Positions 35,058-44,117 are shown, counted from the stretch's first letter. The stretch: 64,000 nt of DNA from Parabacteroides distasonis (GCA_021531775.1 JAFBIU010000006.1:62001-126000), one strand, 5' to 3'. Notes: generated by a model from the letters alone, not told the origin. A program made the numbers and translations.

Positions 35058-36644
35058 ATGAAATATCCGATCGGCATCCAAAGTTTTGACCAGATTCGTA
35101 ACGAGGGTTATGTCTATGTAGATAAGACAGATTTGATCTACCAGTTAGTCACAACGGGTAGTATCTACTTCCTATGCCGCCCCCGACGGTTCGGCAAGAG
35201 CCTGCTTGTCTCCACCCTTGAGCACTATTTCCTCGGGCACCAAGAACTGTTCAAGGGATTGGCCATGGAGCAGTTGGAAAAGGACTGGCTGAAATATCCG
35301 GTGTTTCATATTGATTTCAACAATGCAGACTTTACGGAGGCGGGTAAACTGGCCTCTGTTCTCAAAGGATATGTTACTTCTTGGGAACGGATCTATGGGA
35401 AATCCCCCGACTTTGAAGACATCGGGAATCGTTTTGTTTACGTGCTTGAACAGGCTCACAAACAGACAGGCAGAAGGGCTGTTGTCTTGGTGGATGAATA
35501 TGACAAGCCTATTCTGGATGTGTTGGATTCAGGCTACACAATCCAGCAGAACGGAAAGGAGATCCTGTTGGAAGAGCAGCATCGCAATATCCTGAAAGGG
35601 TTCTATTCCGTCTTTAAAGGGGCAGATTCTCATCTGCAATTTGTCCTCCTGACGGGTGTGACCAAGTTCTCGCAGGTAAGTGTCTTCAGTGGATTCAACC
35701 AGCCCAAAGATTTGAGTATGCATCCTGCCTACGATACGCTTTGTGGAATCACGAAGGATGAACTATACAGTTATTTTGCCGAACAGATTCAAGAGTTGGC
35801 TCAAAAGAAGAACCGGACAGAAGAGCAGATCAAGCTGGATCTCAAACGGCAATATGATGGCTACCATTTCAGTCCGGAGATGCGGGGTGTCTATAATCCT
35901 TTCAGCCTGTTGAACTGTTTCGACACGATGCAGATGGAGGACTATTGGTTCAAATCCGGTACCCCTACTTATCTCGTACGGCTGTTAAGCCATACCAAGG
36001 AACAACTCGACGAAATGGTAGGCCAATACTATTTCCCGGAAGAGTTCGTTGATTATAAGGCAACTGTAGAACAGCCGTTACCTATGATCTACCAGAGTGG
36101 TTATCTGACTATCAAGGGATACAAAGAGGAGATGAACAGTTTCCTGTTGGACTTCCCGAACAACGAGGTGAAAAAGGGTTTCCTGACATTGGTGGCTACG
36201 GATTACCTGAAACCCAAAGAGCGTGTGATTTCTTGGATACAACAGGCTGTCGAGTCTCTCCGACAAGGAAAACTCGAACTGTTCCGCGACCAACTGACAG
36301 CTTTCTTGGCCAGTGTGCCCTATTCCATGCGTCGGAAGCAGAACGAACGGGAATATGAACGCTACTTCCATTATACCTTCTATCTCCTGTTGCGCCTGTT
36401 GAGCGTCTATACGGTCTATAACGAAATGGAGCAAAGCCAAGGCCGGGTCGATTGCATTGTGGAAACTCCCGATTACGTCTATATCTTCGAATTCAAGTTG
36501 GATGGTTCTGCCGAACAGGCGCTCCAACAGATCCAGGACAAAGGTTATGCCAAGCCCTACCTGGCTGATCCCCGTAAGCTCTATCAGATTGGCGTCAACT
36601 TCTCGTCCGAGACGGGAACGATTGAGGGGTTCAACTATGAATAG
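35058..36644 (+). CDS. AAA-ATPase-like protein with C-terminal PD-(D/E)XK nuclease-like domain (DUF1703 type)
   Basis: A 528-aa protein. The N-terminal AAA-ATPase-like domain starts at once (YPIGIQSFDQIRNEGYVYVD) with a P-loop variant CRPRRFGKSLL near residue 45 and Walker B VLVDEYDKPIL near 150. The middle includes LLTGVTKFSQVSVFSGFN and YDGYHFSP. The C-terminal domain (about 400-528) has VDCIVETPDYVYIFEFKLDG, the D...EFK pattern of the PD-(D/E)XK fold. A strong AAGGAGG lies 7 nt before the chosen ATG. The family is very common in Bacteroidetes, often in multiple copies, with no proven role. It is first of three such genes here. Confidence 0.9.
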   Translation: MKYPIGIQSFDQIRNEGYVYVDKTDLIYQLVTTGSIYFLCRPRRFGKSLLVSTLEHYFLGHQELFKGLAMEQLEKDWLKYPVFHIDFNNADFTEAGKLASVLKGYVTSWERIYGKSPDFEDIGNRFVYVLEQAHKQTGRRAVVLVDEYDKPILDVLDSGYTIQQNGKEILLEEQHRNILKGFYSVFKGADSHLQFVLLTGVTKFSQVSVFSGFNQPKDLSMHPAYDTLCGITKDELYSYFAEQIQELAQKKNRTEEQIKLDLKRQYDGYHFSPEMRGVYNPFSLLNCFDTMQMEDYWFKSGTPTYLVRLLSHTKEQLDEMVGQYYFPEEFVDYKATVEQPLPMIYQSGYLTIKGYKEEMNSFLLDFPNNEVKKGFLTLVATDYLKPKERVISWIQQAVESLRQGKLELFRDQLTAFLASVPYSMRRKQNEREYERYFHYTFYLLLRLLSVYTVYNEMEQSQGRVDCIVETPDYVYIFEFKLDGSAEQALQQIQDKGYAKPYLADPRKLYQIGVNFSSETGTIEGFNYE

Positions 36645-36646
36645 CC

Positions 36647-36688
36647 GACATTCTTTTTTGCGTTGTGTTTGACTTCGCTTTTTCTGCC
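36647..36688. repeat. Compact copy of an intergenic flank motif pair
   Basis: GACATTC followed by six T at 36647-36659, and a 19-nt block starting TGACTTCGC at 36670-36688. Both recur after the second ATPase gene (38422-38435 and 38678-38696), where about 240 nt separate them instead of about 10. Confidence 0.7.
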
Positions 36689-36735
36689 CGAACAGATCGA
36701 TGGATCCATTTTTGTATACGATCAAATAACATTCG

Positions 36736-36767
36736 TTTGGCATTCCCGGATAAAACCATTACCTTTG
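36736..36767 (+). promoter_or_regulatory. Consensus promoter of the second AAA-ATPase gene
   Basis: TTTG at 36736-36739 and TACCTTTG at 36760-36767, 20 nt apart: the best match to the Bacteroidetes consensus in the window. Transcription should start near 36774. Confidence 0.75.
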
Positions 36768-36776
36768 AAACGGAAT

Positions 36777-36794
36777 GGGAGACTTGCGTCTCCC
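36777..36794 (+). promoter_or_regulatory. Hairpin at the predicted 5' end of the mRNA
   Basis: GGGAGAC / GTCTCCC, a perfect 7-bp stem with a TTGC loop, 2-5 nt after the predicted start of transcription and 15 nt before ATG 36810. It may protect the mRNA 5' end or affect translation. Confidence 0.5.
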
Positions 36795-36809
36795 GCAAAA
36801 GACAAGACA

Positions 36810-38420
36810 ATGGGTACATACATCAATAGAGGTAATAGTGAGTTCCGCGACATCGTGACTCACGAATATGTCGATAAGACATCGTTGATACCGCTGATTA
36901 ACGCAACGCTCAACTCCGAGCGTCGTTATAGTTGCGTAACCCGCTGCCGCCGATTCGGCAAGTCGATGGCAGCCAAGATGCTATGTGCATACTACGATAA
37001 GTCATGCGACTCCCGAGAGCTGTTCGTGGGGCTGAATGCCGAGAAAGACAAGTCGTTTGAGACCTATCTGAACAAATATAGCGTGCTTTATTTGGATGTG
37101 ACATCGTTCACTGCACGCCCTGAACTCAGAATGAATATCGTACGTCTTATCCAAGAGAAAATAAGCAAGGAGCTGAAGAATGTTTTTCCCGATGTAACCT
37201 ACGATGACAACTCCGACCTTATGGACGTACTTTCTGCCATTCATGCAGCCACGGGAGAGAAGTTTATCTTCATCATTGACGAATGGGATGCCATCTGTCG
37301 TGAGTTTCCCGGCAGGCAGAAATTGAAGGGAGGCCCAGAAAGCATTACTCCGACCATCCTGGATGAGTACGTCATGCTGCTCCGCCGTCTGTTCAAGACA
37401 CAGGATTCAGACAGGGTCTTTGCCGGTGCATACCTCACGGGCATCTTGCCCATCAAGAGGTACAATACGGAGTCTGCATTGAATAATTTCCGTGAGTATT
37501 CGATGATTAACCCTGGCAGGTTAGCTACCTCTCTTGGATTCACGCATGGGGAGGTAGAGGCATTATGCCATAAATACGGCATGGATATCCGGGAGATGGA
37601 ACGCTGGTATGACGGTTATCGTATTGGCGATGAATCGCATGTTTTCAATCCCTATTCGGTCATGAGAGCGATTGATGACAATCGCTATCGAAGCTATTGG
37701 TCCACCACGGGAGCCTATGACTCCGTGAAGACCTACATCCAGATGAACTACGACGGCCTGAAGGACGACATCATCCGGATGCTTGCGGGCGAACATGTGT
37801 ATGTCAACACGCTGAAGTTTCAGAACGACATGCACATTGTCAGAAGTAAGAATGATGTGCTTACCGTGCTGATCCATCTGGGGTATTTGGCCTTCAATGA
37901 AGATTCAACAGAGTGCTATATCCCGAACAAAGAAGTGGCCGATGAGTTTCTGAATGCAGTCGAGGACACTTCGTGGACTCGGTTAGTGGATGCCATTACG
38001 GCTTCACAGAATCTCTTGGCTGCCACACTCTCCAGTAACGAGCAAGCTGTGGCACAGGGCATCGACCTGGCTCACGACGAGCACACCAGTATCCTTGCCT
38101 ACAACGATGAGAACTCGCTTGCCTGTGTACTCACCATCGCCTATATCTGGGCCAAGAACGAGTACATCATCCATCGTGAGTACGCCACGGGCAAGGGTTA
38201 TGCCGATTTGGTGATGATTCCCCGTCGCAACGTGTCCAAGCCGGCCCTTGTCATCGAGTTGAAGTTCAACCATTCCGCCGATACGGCCATTGACCAAATA
38301 AAGCAAAAGAACTATCCATCGAAGATAGCCGAATACACGGGCGACATCCTCCTCGTAGGTATCAACTACAACAAGGAGACCAAGCAACATACGTGTCACA
38401 TAGAGCGTTCTATAAAGTAA
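36810..38420 (+). CDS. AAA-ATPase-like protein with C-terminal PD-(D/E)XK nuclease-like domain, second copy
   Basis: A 536-aa paralogue of the preceding gene, diverged but with the same order: FRDIVTHEYVDKTSLI, P-loop CRRFGKSMAAK near residue 50, Walker B FIFIIDEWDAI near 150, TGILPIKRYN, RWYDGYRIG, and a C-terminal GYADLVMIPRRN...ALVIELKFNH giving D...ELK. ATG 36810 is chosen because a consensus promoter lies just upstream; the in-frame extension before it would cross that promoter. It ends before a perfect 31-bp inverted repeat. The role is unknown; it has its own promoter, so it is regulated apart from its neighbour. Confidence 0.9.
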   Translation: MGTYINRGNSEFRDIVTHEYVDKTSLIPLINATLNSERRYSCVTRCRRFGKSMAAKMLCAYYDKSCDSRELFVGLNAEKDKSFETYLNKYSVLYLDVTSFTARPELRMNIVRLIQEKISKELKNVFPDVTYDDNSDLMDVLSAIHAATGEKFIFIIDEWDAICREFPGRQKLKGGPESITPTILDEYVMLLRRLFKTQDSDRVFAGAYLTGILPIKRYNTESALNNFREYSMINPGRLATSLGFTHGEVEALCHKYGMDIREMERWYDGYRIGDESHVFNPYSVMRAIDDNRYRSYWSTTGAYDSVKTYIQMNYDGLKDDIIRMLAGEHVYVNTLKFQNDMHIVRSKNDVLTVLIHLGYLAFNEDSTECYIPNKEVADEFLNAVEDTSWTRLVDAITASQNLLAATLSSNEQAVAQGIDLAHDEHTSILAYNDENSLACVLTIAYIWAKNEYIIHREYATGKGYADLVMIPRRNVSKPALVIELKFNHSADTAIDQIKQKNYPSKIAEYTGDILLVGINYNKETKQHTCHIERSIK

Positions 38421-38428
38421 GGACATTC

Positions 38429-38500
38429 TTTTTTTCGCGTAACAACGTGTTACGTTACGCACGCACAAACGTAACGTAACACGTTGTTACGCGAAAAAAA
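38429..38500. repeat. Perfect 31-bp inverted repeat, likely bidirectional terminator
   Basis: Arms 38429-38459 and 38470-38500 are exact reverse complements around a 10-nt loop. The outer ends are seven T and seven A, so the T side could terminate in either direction. The inner part (GTAACAACGTGTTAC) is itself near-palindromic. Much longer than the 12-16 bp terminators elsewhere here. Confidence 0.9.
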
Positions 38501-38637
38501 GGAGTCAACTACCCATCCGGCTTTAGCAGAGGTGCTGTCTCGAAGGGCTTTCGAATGGTTCTTGAAGGAGTCTTTACCTATGCTCCTGACGGGTCATCAG
38601 TAATGCCTGTCGGTCGTCATAAGTAGCGGCCAGTGCC

Positions 38638-38692
38638 TTCGCTCTTCTTTCGCTCTTCTTTCGCTCTTCCTTCGCTGTGACTTCGCTTTTTC
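38638..38692. repeat. Five 11-bp tandem repeats
   Basis: Units at 38638, 38649, 38660, 38671 and 38682, all starting TTCGCT: TTCGCTCTTCT twice, TTCGCTCTTCC, TTCGCTGTGAC, TTCGCTTTTTC. The period is one DNA helical turn. The last two units form the 19-nt block shared with 36670-36688. Confidence 0.85.
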
Positions 38693-38696
38693 TGCC
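38678..38696. repeat. Second copy of the 19-nt TGACTTCGC block
   Basis: Identical over 19 nt to 36670-36688; here it is the end of the 11-bp repeat array. Confidence 0.85.
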
Positions 38697-38802
38697 TCTA
38701 CAAATAGGACGATCCGAGAAGGCAGTCGCTTCCAGATTGGATTCAACGATGACATTCAGTTCGGTACTCGGATATGGAGGAGATCTTGTGAAAAAGGTGG
38801 AC

Positions 38803-38892
38803 ATGAAAGTTCGGTCGGAAAAATGTGGAATCATGATGAAAGTTCGGTCGGAAAAATGTGGAATCATGATGAAAGTTCGGTCGGAAAAATGT
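38803..38892 (+). repeat. 33-bp tandem repeat, 2.7 copies
   Basis: Units start at 38803, 38836 and 38869 with ATGAAAGTTCGGTCGG and continue AAAAATGTGGAATC. The first two are identical; the third breaks off at 38892, where it joins a -7 promoter element. No spacers separate the units, so this is not a CRISPR array. Confidence 0.9.
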
Positions 38893-38899
38893 ATTTTTG
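38892..38899 (+). promoter_or_regulatory. -7 element of the AAA_14/DUF4143 gene
   Basis: TATTTTTG formed at the junction of the last 33-bp unit with unique sequence; ATG 38930 is 30 nt downstream. Confidence 0.55.
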
Positions 38900-38929
38900 C
38901 GGCAAAAGTCTAATTAATCAGCAATTTAT

Positions 38930-40228
38930 ATGTATCGCACTATTCTTGAACAGTTGAAACAATGGAAAGAGAAGCCGAATAGGAAACCATTGGTATTGGC
39001 AGGAGCGCGTCAAGTAGGCAAAACCTATATCTTGCAGAAGTTTGGTAAAACCTATTTTTCCAATGTGGCCTACATCAACTGTGACGACAATGAACTGGCA
39101 AAGGATCTGTTCATGAAAGATTATGATATGCAACGTATCATCCTTGCCATAGGAGCCATTACTGGCCAACGCATTGAGGCCGGGAAAACACTGATTGTTT
39201 TGGATGAGATTCAGGAAGCTCCTCGTGGTTTGTCTGTATTGAAATACTTTTGCGAAAAAGTTCCTCAGTATCATGTAGCAGTGGCAGGTTCATTGTTAGG
39301 CATAACCATGCATCGTGGAGAGGCATTTCCAGTGGGCAAAGTAGATGTCTTGTCGATCTATCCCATGACTTTTGATGAATTCTTGTTAGCCAAGGGGAAG
39401 AAGCAGATGGTGGAACTATTGCGTTTGAAAGATTGGGATACCATTCGGCTGATCCGTAGCGAGTTGATCAAAGCCCTGCGCGAGTATTATTTCGTGGGAG
39501 GTATGCCTGAAGTGGTAGCTACCTTCATTGCAACGAACGATGCCATGAGGGTTCGAGAAATACAGCACAATATCTTATTCACGTATCAGAAAGATATTTC
39601 CAAACATGTACCGGTTTCAGAATCCAATCGCATCCAAATGGTATGGCATTCAATGCCTTCCCAACTGGTTAAAGAGAATAAGAAGTTCATCTATGGAGTG
39701 GCCAAGCCAGGGGGAAGAGCCAAGGATTTTGAGGTGGCTATCCAATGGTTGATGGACGCTGGATTGGTGTATAAAGCAGAACGGATCCAACAACCGAAAA
39801 TGCCATTGAAATTCTACGTGGACATTTCCAGTTTTAAACTATTTCTGTTGGATTGTGGTTTGTTGGGAGCTATGAGCGAAACGCCTCCCGAACTGTTGCT
39901 CATTGCCGATAATGGCATGGAGGAATCCAAAGGCGCGTTTACAGAGAATTATGTCATGAGCCAGCTTGTAGCTGCTACAGGATCTTCGGTATTCTATTAT
40001 AGCAACGATGCCAAACTGGAAATTGATTTCGTAATCCAGCAGGGTCGGGAGATCGTTCCGATTGAGGCCAAGGCAGAGGAGAATCTTCGCTCGAAATCGT
40101 TAGCTACGTTTGTAGCGGCCCATCCGGATATGCATGGCTTACGCTTTTCCATGTCGGATTATCGGGAACAGGCTTGGATGACCAATGTACCCCTGTATGC
40201 GGTATCAACCTATTTTCAAGGAGTGTAA
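38930..40228 (+). CDS. ATP-binding protein, AAA_14 plus DUF4143
   Basis: A 432-aa protein of the AAA_14/DUF4143 family. Walker A is GARQVGKTYIL near residue 27, Walker B TLIVLDEIQEAP near 88, with VAGSLLGI as sensor I. A winged-helix-like middle part follows (REIQHNILFTYQKDISKHVP), then DUF4143, which ends in a PD-(D/E)XK-like core: AKLEIDFVIQQGREIVPIEAKA. Such proteins are widespread in gut bacteria, often in several copies, and have been suggested to act in defence or toxin-antitoxin-like settings; none of this is proven. It is the third ATPase-nuclease-like gene in a row, with its own promoter. Confidence 0.9.
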   Translation: MYRTILEQLKQWKEKPNRKPLVLAGARQVGKTYILQKFGKTYFSNVAYINCDDNELAKDLFMKDYDMQRIILAIGAITGQRIEAGKTLIVLDEIQEAPRGLSVLKYFCEKVPQYHVAVAGSLLGITMHRGEAFPVGKVDVLSIYPMTFDEFLLAKGKKQMVELLRLKDWDTIRLIRSELIKALREYYFVGGMPEVVATFIATNDAMRVREIQHNILFTYQKDISKHVPVSESNRIQMVWHSMPSQLVKENKKFIYGVAKPGGRAKDFEVAIQWLMDAGLVYKAERIQQPKMPLKFYVDISSFKLFLLDCGLLGAMSETPPELLLIADNGMEESKGAFTENYVMSQLVAATGSSVFYYSNDAKLEIDFVIQQGREIVPIEAKAEENLRSKSLATFVAAHPDMHGLRFSMSDYREQAWMTNVPLYAVSTYFQGV

Positions 40229-40238
40229 TTTAATAAGC

Positions 40239-40270
40239 AAGGCCCTACATACCATTATGTAGGGCCTTTT
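40239..40270. terminator. Rho-independent terminator between convergent genes
   Basis: AAGGCCCTACAT and ATGTAGGGCCTT form a perfect 12-bp stem with a 6-nt loop, then TTTT on the plus side; it also lies just after typA on the minus strand. Confidence 0.88.
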
Positions 40271-40294
40271 ATATATTATATATGTAAAGAGCGA

Positions 40295-42091
40295 TTAGCG
40301 TGCAGCCCGTTTGCGCTCGAGTTCATCCAGGATGATCTTACGCATACGCATGCTGTTGGGAGTGATCTCTACATATTCATCACTCTTGATGTATTCCAAT
40401 GCATCTTCCAAACTGAAGACAACCGGAGGAGCCAACGATACCTTTTCGTCCGAACCCGATGCACGCATGTTGGTCAGTTTCTTGGATTTGGTCACGTTCA
40501 CCACCAAGTCATTCTCTTTGGTATGCTCACCTACCACCTGACCGGCATACACCTCTTCGCCCGGTGCGATGAAGAAGCGACCGCGAGACTGCAGGTTGTT
40601 CAACGCATACGCGTATGCTGTACCCGTTTCCATGGCAATGATGGAACCATTGACACGACGTTCGATATCTCCTTTCCAGGGTTGGAACTCCAGGAAGCGG
40701 TGAGCCATGATGGCTTCACCGGCAGAGGCTGTCAATACGGCATTGTTCAAACCGATGATACCACGTGAAGGAATGGTGAACTCCAGATGCATCCGGTCGT
40801 TCTTGCTCTCCATCATCGTCATCTCACCTTTTCGTTTCGTCACCATATCGATGATACGGCTGGCACACTCTTCCGGCAGGTTGATGGTCAATTGTTCGAT
40901 CGGTTCACACTTCTCACCGTTGATCTCCTTGATGATGACCTGCGGCTGTCCTACCTGCAACTCATACCCCTCACGACGCATGGTCTCGATCAGGACGGAC
41001 AAGTGCAGCACACCACGGCCATAGACCAACCAAGAATCGGCTGAATCGGTCGGCTGCACACGCAAGGCCAAGTTCTTGTCCAATTCACGAATCAGACGAT
41101 CGTGGATATGGCGGGAGGTCACATACTTACCATCCTTACCGAAGAAGGGCGAGTTGTTGATGGTAAACAGCATAGACATGGTCGGCTCGTCGATGGCAAT
41201 GGTCGGCAGCGGCTCCGGTTCGTTGACATCAGCGACCGTCTCACCAATCTCGAAACCTTCGATACCGATGATGGCACAAATATCACCCGATTTGACGGAA
41301 GTGACCTTCGTACGTCCCAATCCTTCGAAGACATCCAACTCCTTGATTTTGGACTTGACCATCGAGCCATCGCGTTTGCACAACATGATGTCCTGACCTT
41401 CGCACAATTCACCCCGATGCACACGTCCCACCGCAATACGGCCTACATATTTTGAATAGTCCAACGAAGTGATCAGCATCTGGGAGGGACCCTCCAAGGT
41501 CTGGGGTTCCGGAATATATTCAATGATAGCATCCAACAAGGCGGTGATATCTTCCGTCGGCTTCTGCCAATCGTCTGACATCCATCCCTGCTTGGCTGAA
41601 CCGTAGATGGTGGGGAAATCGAGCTGTTCTTCGGTCGCGTCCAAATTGAACATCAAGTCGAAAACCATCTCCTGCACCTCCGAGGGACGACAGTTGGGCT
41701 TATCCACCTTGTTGATCACGACAATCGGTTTCAATCCGATCTGGATCGCTTTTTGCAATACAAAACGGGTCTGGGGCATCGGACCTTCAAACGCATCGAC
41801 CAACAGCAGACAGCCATCGGCCATGTTCAAGACACGTTCCACCTCACCACCGAAGTCGGCGTGTCCCGGTGTGTCGATGATGTTGATTTTGTAACCCTTA
41901 TAATTAATAGATACATTTTTCGCCAGGATGGTAATCCCTCGCTCGCGTTCCAAGTCATTGCTGTCGAGGAACTGGTCCGGCTCGGCCTGTCCTTCGCGGA
42001 AAAGCTTTCCGGCTAATAACATTTTGTCCACAAGCGTTGTTTTGCCGTGGTCCACGTGCGCGATTATCGCGATGTTTCTGATCTTTTGCAT
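40295..42091 (-). CDS. typA: Ribosome-associated GTPase TypA/BipA
   Basis: A 598-aa translational GTPase. The G-domain has [15 protein letters not shown] (G1), RERGITI (G2), [14 protein letters not shown] (G3) and VINKVDK (G4). EF-G-like domains II, III and V follow and a C-terminal TypA-specific domain ends in a basic tail. It binds the ribosome and assists 50S assembly or stress adaptation. It is transcribed alone from a -7 element 22 nt upstream and diverges from the LptF/G gene. Confidence 0.97.
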   Translation of the reverse strand: MQKIRNIAIIAHVDHGKTTLVDKMLLAGKLFREGQAEPDQFLDSNDLERERGITILAKNVSINYKGYKINIIDTPGHADFGGEVERVLNMADGCLLLVDAFEGPMPQTRFVLQKAIQIGLKPIVVINKVDKPNCRPSEVQEMVFDLMFNLDATEEQLDFPTIYGSAKQGWMSDDWQKPTEDITALLDAIIEYIPEPQTLEGPSQMLITSLDYSKYVGRIAVGRVHRGELCEGQDIMLCKRDGSMVKSKIKELDVFEGLGRTKVTSVKSGDICAIIGIEGFEIGETVADVNEPEPLPTIAIDEPTMSMLFTINNSPFFGKDGKYVTSRHIHDRLIRELDKNLALRVQPTDSADSWLVYGRGVLHLSVLIETMRREGYELQVGQPQVIIKEINGEKCEPIEQLTINLPEECASRIIDMVTKRKGEMTMMESKNDRMHLEFTIPSRGIIGLNNAVLTASAGEAIMAHRFLEFQPWKGDIERRVNGSIIAMETGTAYAYALNNLQSRGRFFIAPGEEVYAGQVVGEHTKENDLVVNVTKSKKLTNMRASGSDEKVSLAPPVVFSLEDALEYIKSDEYVEITPNSMRMRKIILDELERKRAAR

Positions 42092-42112
42092 TGAAGACTA
42101 ATTTATTGGGCG

Positions 42113-42120
42113 CAAAAATA
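42113..42120 (-). promoter_or_regulatory. -7 element of typA
   Basis: TATTTTTG on the minus strand, 21 nt before the typA ATG. Confidence 0.6.
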
Positions 42121-42153
42121 CAATTTTTTTTACTACATCTGTCATTTTTTGCC

Positions 42154-42161
42154 TACTTTTG
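42154..42161 (+). promoter_or_regulatory. -7 element of the LptF/G gene
   Basis: TACTTTTG, 22 nt before ATG 42184. Confidence 0.6.
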
Positions 42162-42183
42162 CCGTTCACAATCAATAGGAGAA

Positions 42184-44079
42184 ATGTTGCGGATAAAACG
42201 ATTATACACTTTCATGCTACAGACCTTTCTGCCGTTGTTCCTGATGACGTTCGGAATCTGTCTGTTTATTGTGTTGATGCAGTTCATCTGGCGTTATATA
42301 GATGACATGGTAGGAAAAGGGTTGAGCATTGGCGTGTTAGCTGAACTCTTTTTCTATGCTGCACTCTTCATGTTGCCGATGGCTCTGCCGTTGGCTATTC
42401 TGTTGGCTTCGTTGATGACCTTTGGGAATTTAGGGGAACGGTTGGAACTGTTGGCCATGAAATCGGCAGGCATCTCCCTGTTGAAGATCATGCGTCCCGT
42501 CATGATTTTCTTGATTTTCGTCAGTATCGGAGCCTTCTATTTTCAGAACTATGCCATGCCGGTGGTACAGGTGAAGCTCTACACCTTGCTTTACTCCATG
42601 CGGCAGAAGTCGCCCGAACTGGATATTCCCGAAGGGGTCTTCTACAAGGAGATTACCGGCTTCAATGTCTATGTGAAGAAAAAGAACCCTCAGACCGGTC
42701 TTTTGAGCGATCTGATGATCTATGACTATTCGGAGGGTTTCAACAATGCCCGGGTGATCGTGGCTGATTCGGGACGACTGAAGACCTCGGAAGACAAGCT
42801 CTTTCTGGTTCTTTCGCTCTTCAATGGCGAATCCTTCGAAAATCTGAAGAGTCAGGAGAAGCAGAGCCGGAAGACGACAGCTGTGCCTTATCGACGGGAG
42901 AGTTTCCAGACAAAAGACATTCTCATCGAGTTTGATGCCAACTTCAATATGACGGACGAGTCCTTCATGCAGAATCAGTTCGTCGGGAAGAATCTGGCCA
43001 GTCTGCAACACTCCATCGACTCCATGTCGTTGCGGTTGGACAGCATCAAAGCCATCAATGCCAAAGGGATCTATGAGACTTCCTACCGGAAGAGTTTACG
43101 GATGGAGGTGGCAGCTACTGAATCGGCCGATACACTGTATAGTCCGGTCGTGATCAACTTCGACAGTCTCTATCAGGCTCAGTCTCCAGGTCGGAAGGTG
43201 ACCCTGTTGAACAAAGCGAAACAGTTGGCCGAAGGGGTACGGACCGATTACTATTTCCGGGCGGCCAACATGGGCGATGAGGGGTATAAGGTGCGTCGCC
43301 ACCTGACCGAGTGGCACAAGAAGTTCACCCTCTCGTTTGCCTGTCTGATCTTTTTCTTCATCGGTGCCCCATTGGGAGCGATCATCCGAAAAGGTGGGTT
43401 AGGCGTACCCGTGATCATTTCGGTATTGCTCTTCATTTTCTATTATATCATCGACAACATGGGCTACAAGATGGCCCGCGATGGTGTATGGGCCGCCTGG
43501 GAAGGTATGTGGCTCAGTTCGGCTGTATTGACGCCATTAGGCATGTTCCTGACCTACAAGGCGGTCAATGACTCTGTCATCTTGAATGCCGATACCTATC
43601 TGAATGGATTGAAGAATCTGGTCGGCAAACGGCAGGGACGGAAGATCGAGCGCAAGGAGGTGATCATCTATACACCGGACTATGTGGCCCTCATCCCGGT
43701 CCTGCATCAATTACAACAGGAGGCCCAGACCTACCTGCAGCAGCATCGTCGGTGGATGAACTATCTCGCCTTCTGGAAACAGGGTGGACGCGACCGGGCT
43801 GCCGAAGAGCTCTCGAACAAAGTAGAGCAGGTGGTCGAAGAGTTATCGAACTCCGATCAGAACCTGGTGTTGAACAAACTGATGGACTATCCGGTCATGG
43901 AGGGGTATAATCAGCTGGATGCGCGTATCTCCGGAAAGGTGGGGTTGGTAGTCGGCCTCTGCTTCCCGATCGGTCTGCCGCTCTATCTGTTAGCCACCTA
44001 TCAGCGCAAATTATTGCGTCATGATGTCCAGATGGTCTATAAAACCAGTGGGGAACTGCTGGAAATGCTGGAAAAATGA
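42184..44079 (+). CDS. LptF/LptG family lipopolysaccharide export permease
   Basis: A 631-aa inner-membrane protein. Three helices at the N-terminus ([59 protein letters not shown]) and three in the middle ([51 protein letters not shown]) flank a periplasmic beta-jellyroll, the YjgP/YjgQ layout. A C-terminal extension of about 130 residues, including one more hydrophobic stretch ([20 protein letters not shown]), is longer than in E. coli LptF. It should pass LPS to LptC with the LptB ATPase. ATG 42184 is chosen over an in-frame upstream codon that precedes the promoter. Confidence 0.9.
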   Translation: MLRIKRLYTFMLQTFLPLFLMTFGICLFIVLMQFIWRYIDDMVGKGLSIGVLAELFFYAALFMLPMALPLAILLASLMTFGNLGERLELLAMKSAGISLLKIMRPVMIFLIFVSIGAFYFQNYAMPVVQVKLYTLLYSMRQKSPELDIPEGVFYKEITGFNVYVKKKNPQTGLLSDLMIYDYSEGFNNARVIVADSGRLKTSEDKLFLVLSLFNGESFENLKSQEKQSRKTTAVPYRRESFQTKDILIEFDANFNMTDESFMQNQFVGKNLASLQHSIDSMSLRLDSIKAINAKGIYETSYRKSLRMEVAATESADTLYSPVVINFDSLYQAQSPGRKVTLLNKAKQLAEGVRTDYYFRAANMGDEGYKVRRHLTEWHKKFTLSFACLIFFFIGAPLGAIIRKGGLGVPVIISVLLFIFYYIIDNMGYKMARDGVWAAWEGMWLSSAVLTPLGMFLTYKAVNDSVILNADTYLNGLKNLVGKRQGRKIERKEVIIYTPDYVALIPVLHQLQQEAQTYLQQHRRWMNYLAFWKQGGRDRAAEELSNKVEQVVEELSNSDQNLVLNKLMDYPVMEGYNQLDARISGKVGLVVGLCFPIGLPLYLLATYQRKLLRHDVQMVYKTSGELLEMLEK

Positions 44080-44080
44080 T

Positions 44081-44088
44081 TATTTTTG
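44081..44088 (+). promoter_or_regulatory. -7 element of ribBA
   Basis: TATTTTTG directly after the LptF/G stop, 29 nt before the ribBA ATG. No FMN-riboswitch-like leader is present; the gap is too short. Confidence 0.5.
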
Positions 44089-44117
44089 CCCACATAAATA
44101 TTTGAAACAAGTAACGT

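Noticed and set aside
38803-38892. CRISPR-like repeats
   Set aside because: Units are contiguous with no spacers and there are no cas genes in the window.
38574-38913. Short open frames on both strands covering the repeat-rich gap
   Set aside because: Their peptides are made of the 11-bp and 33-bp repeats, both of which keep frame or cycle through it; no independent coding signal.
35058-40228. Insertion sequence or integrative element spanning the ATPase cluster
   Set aside because: No transposase, integrase, terminal repeats or target duplication could be found around it.
44089-44117. FMN riboswitch before ribBA
   Set aside because: The leader is under 40 nt, too short for the aptamer.
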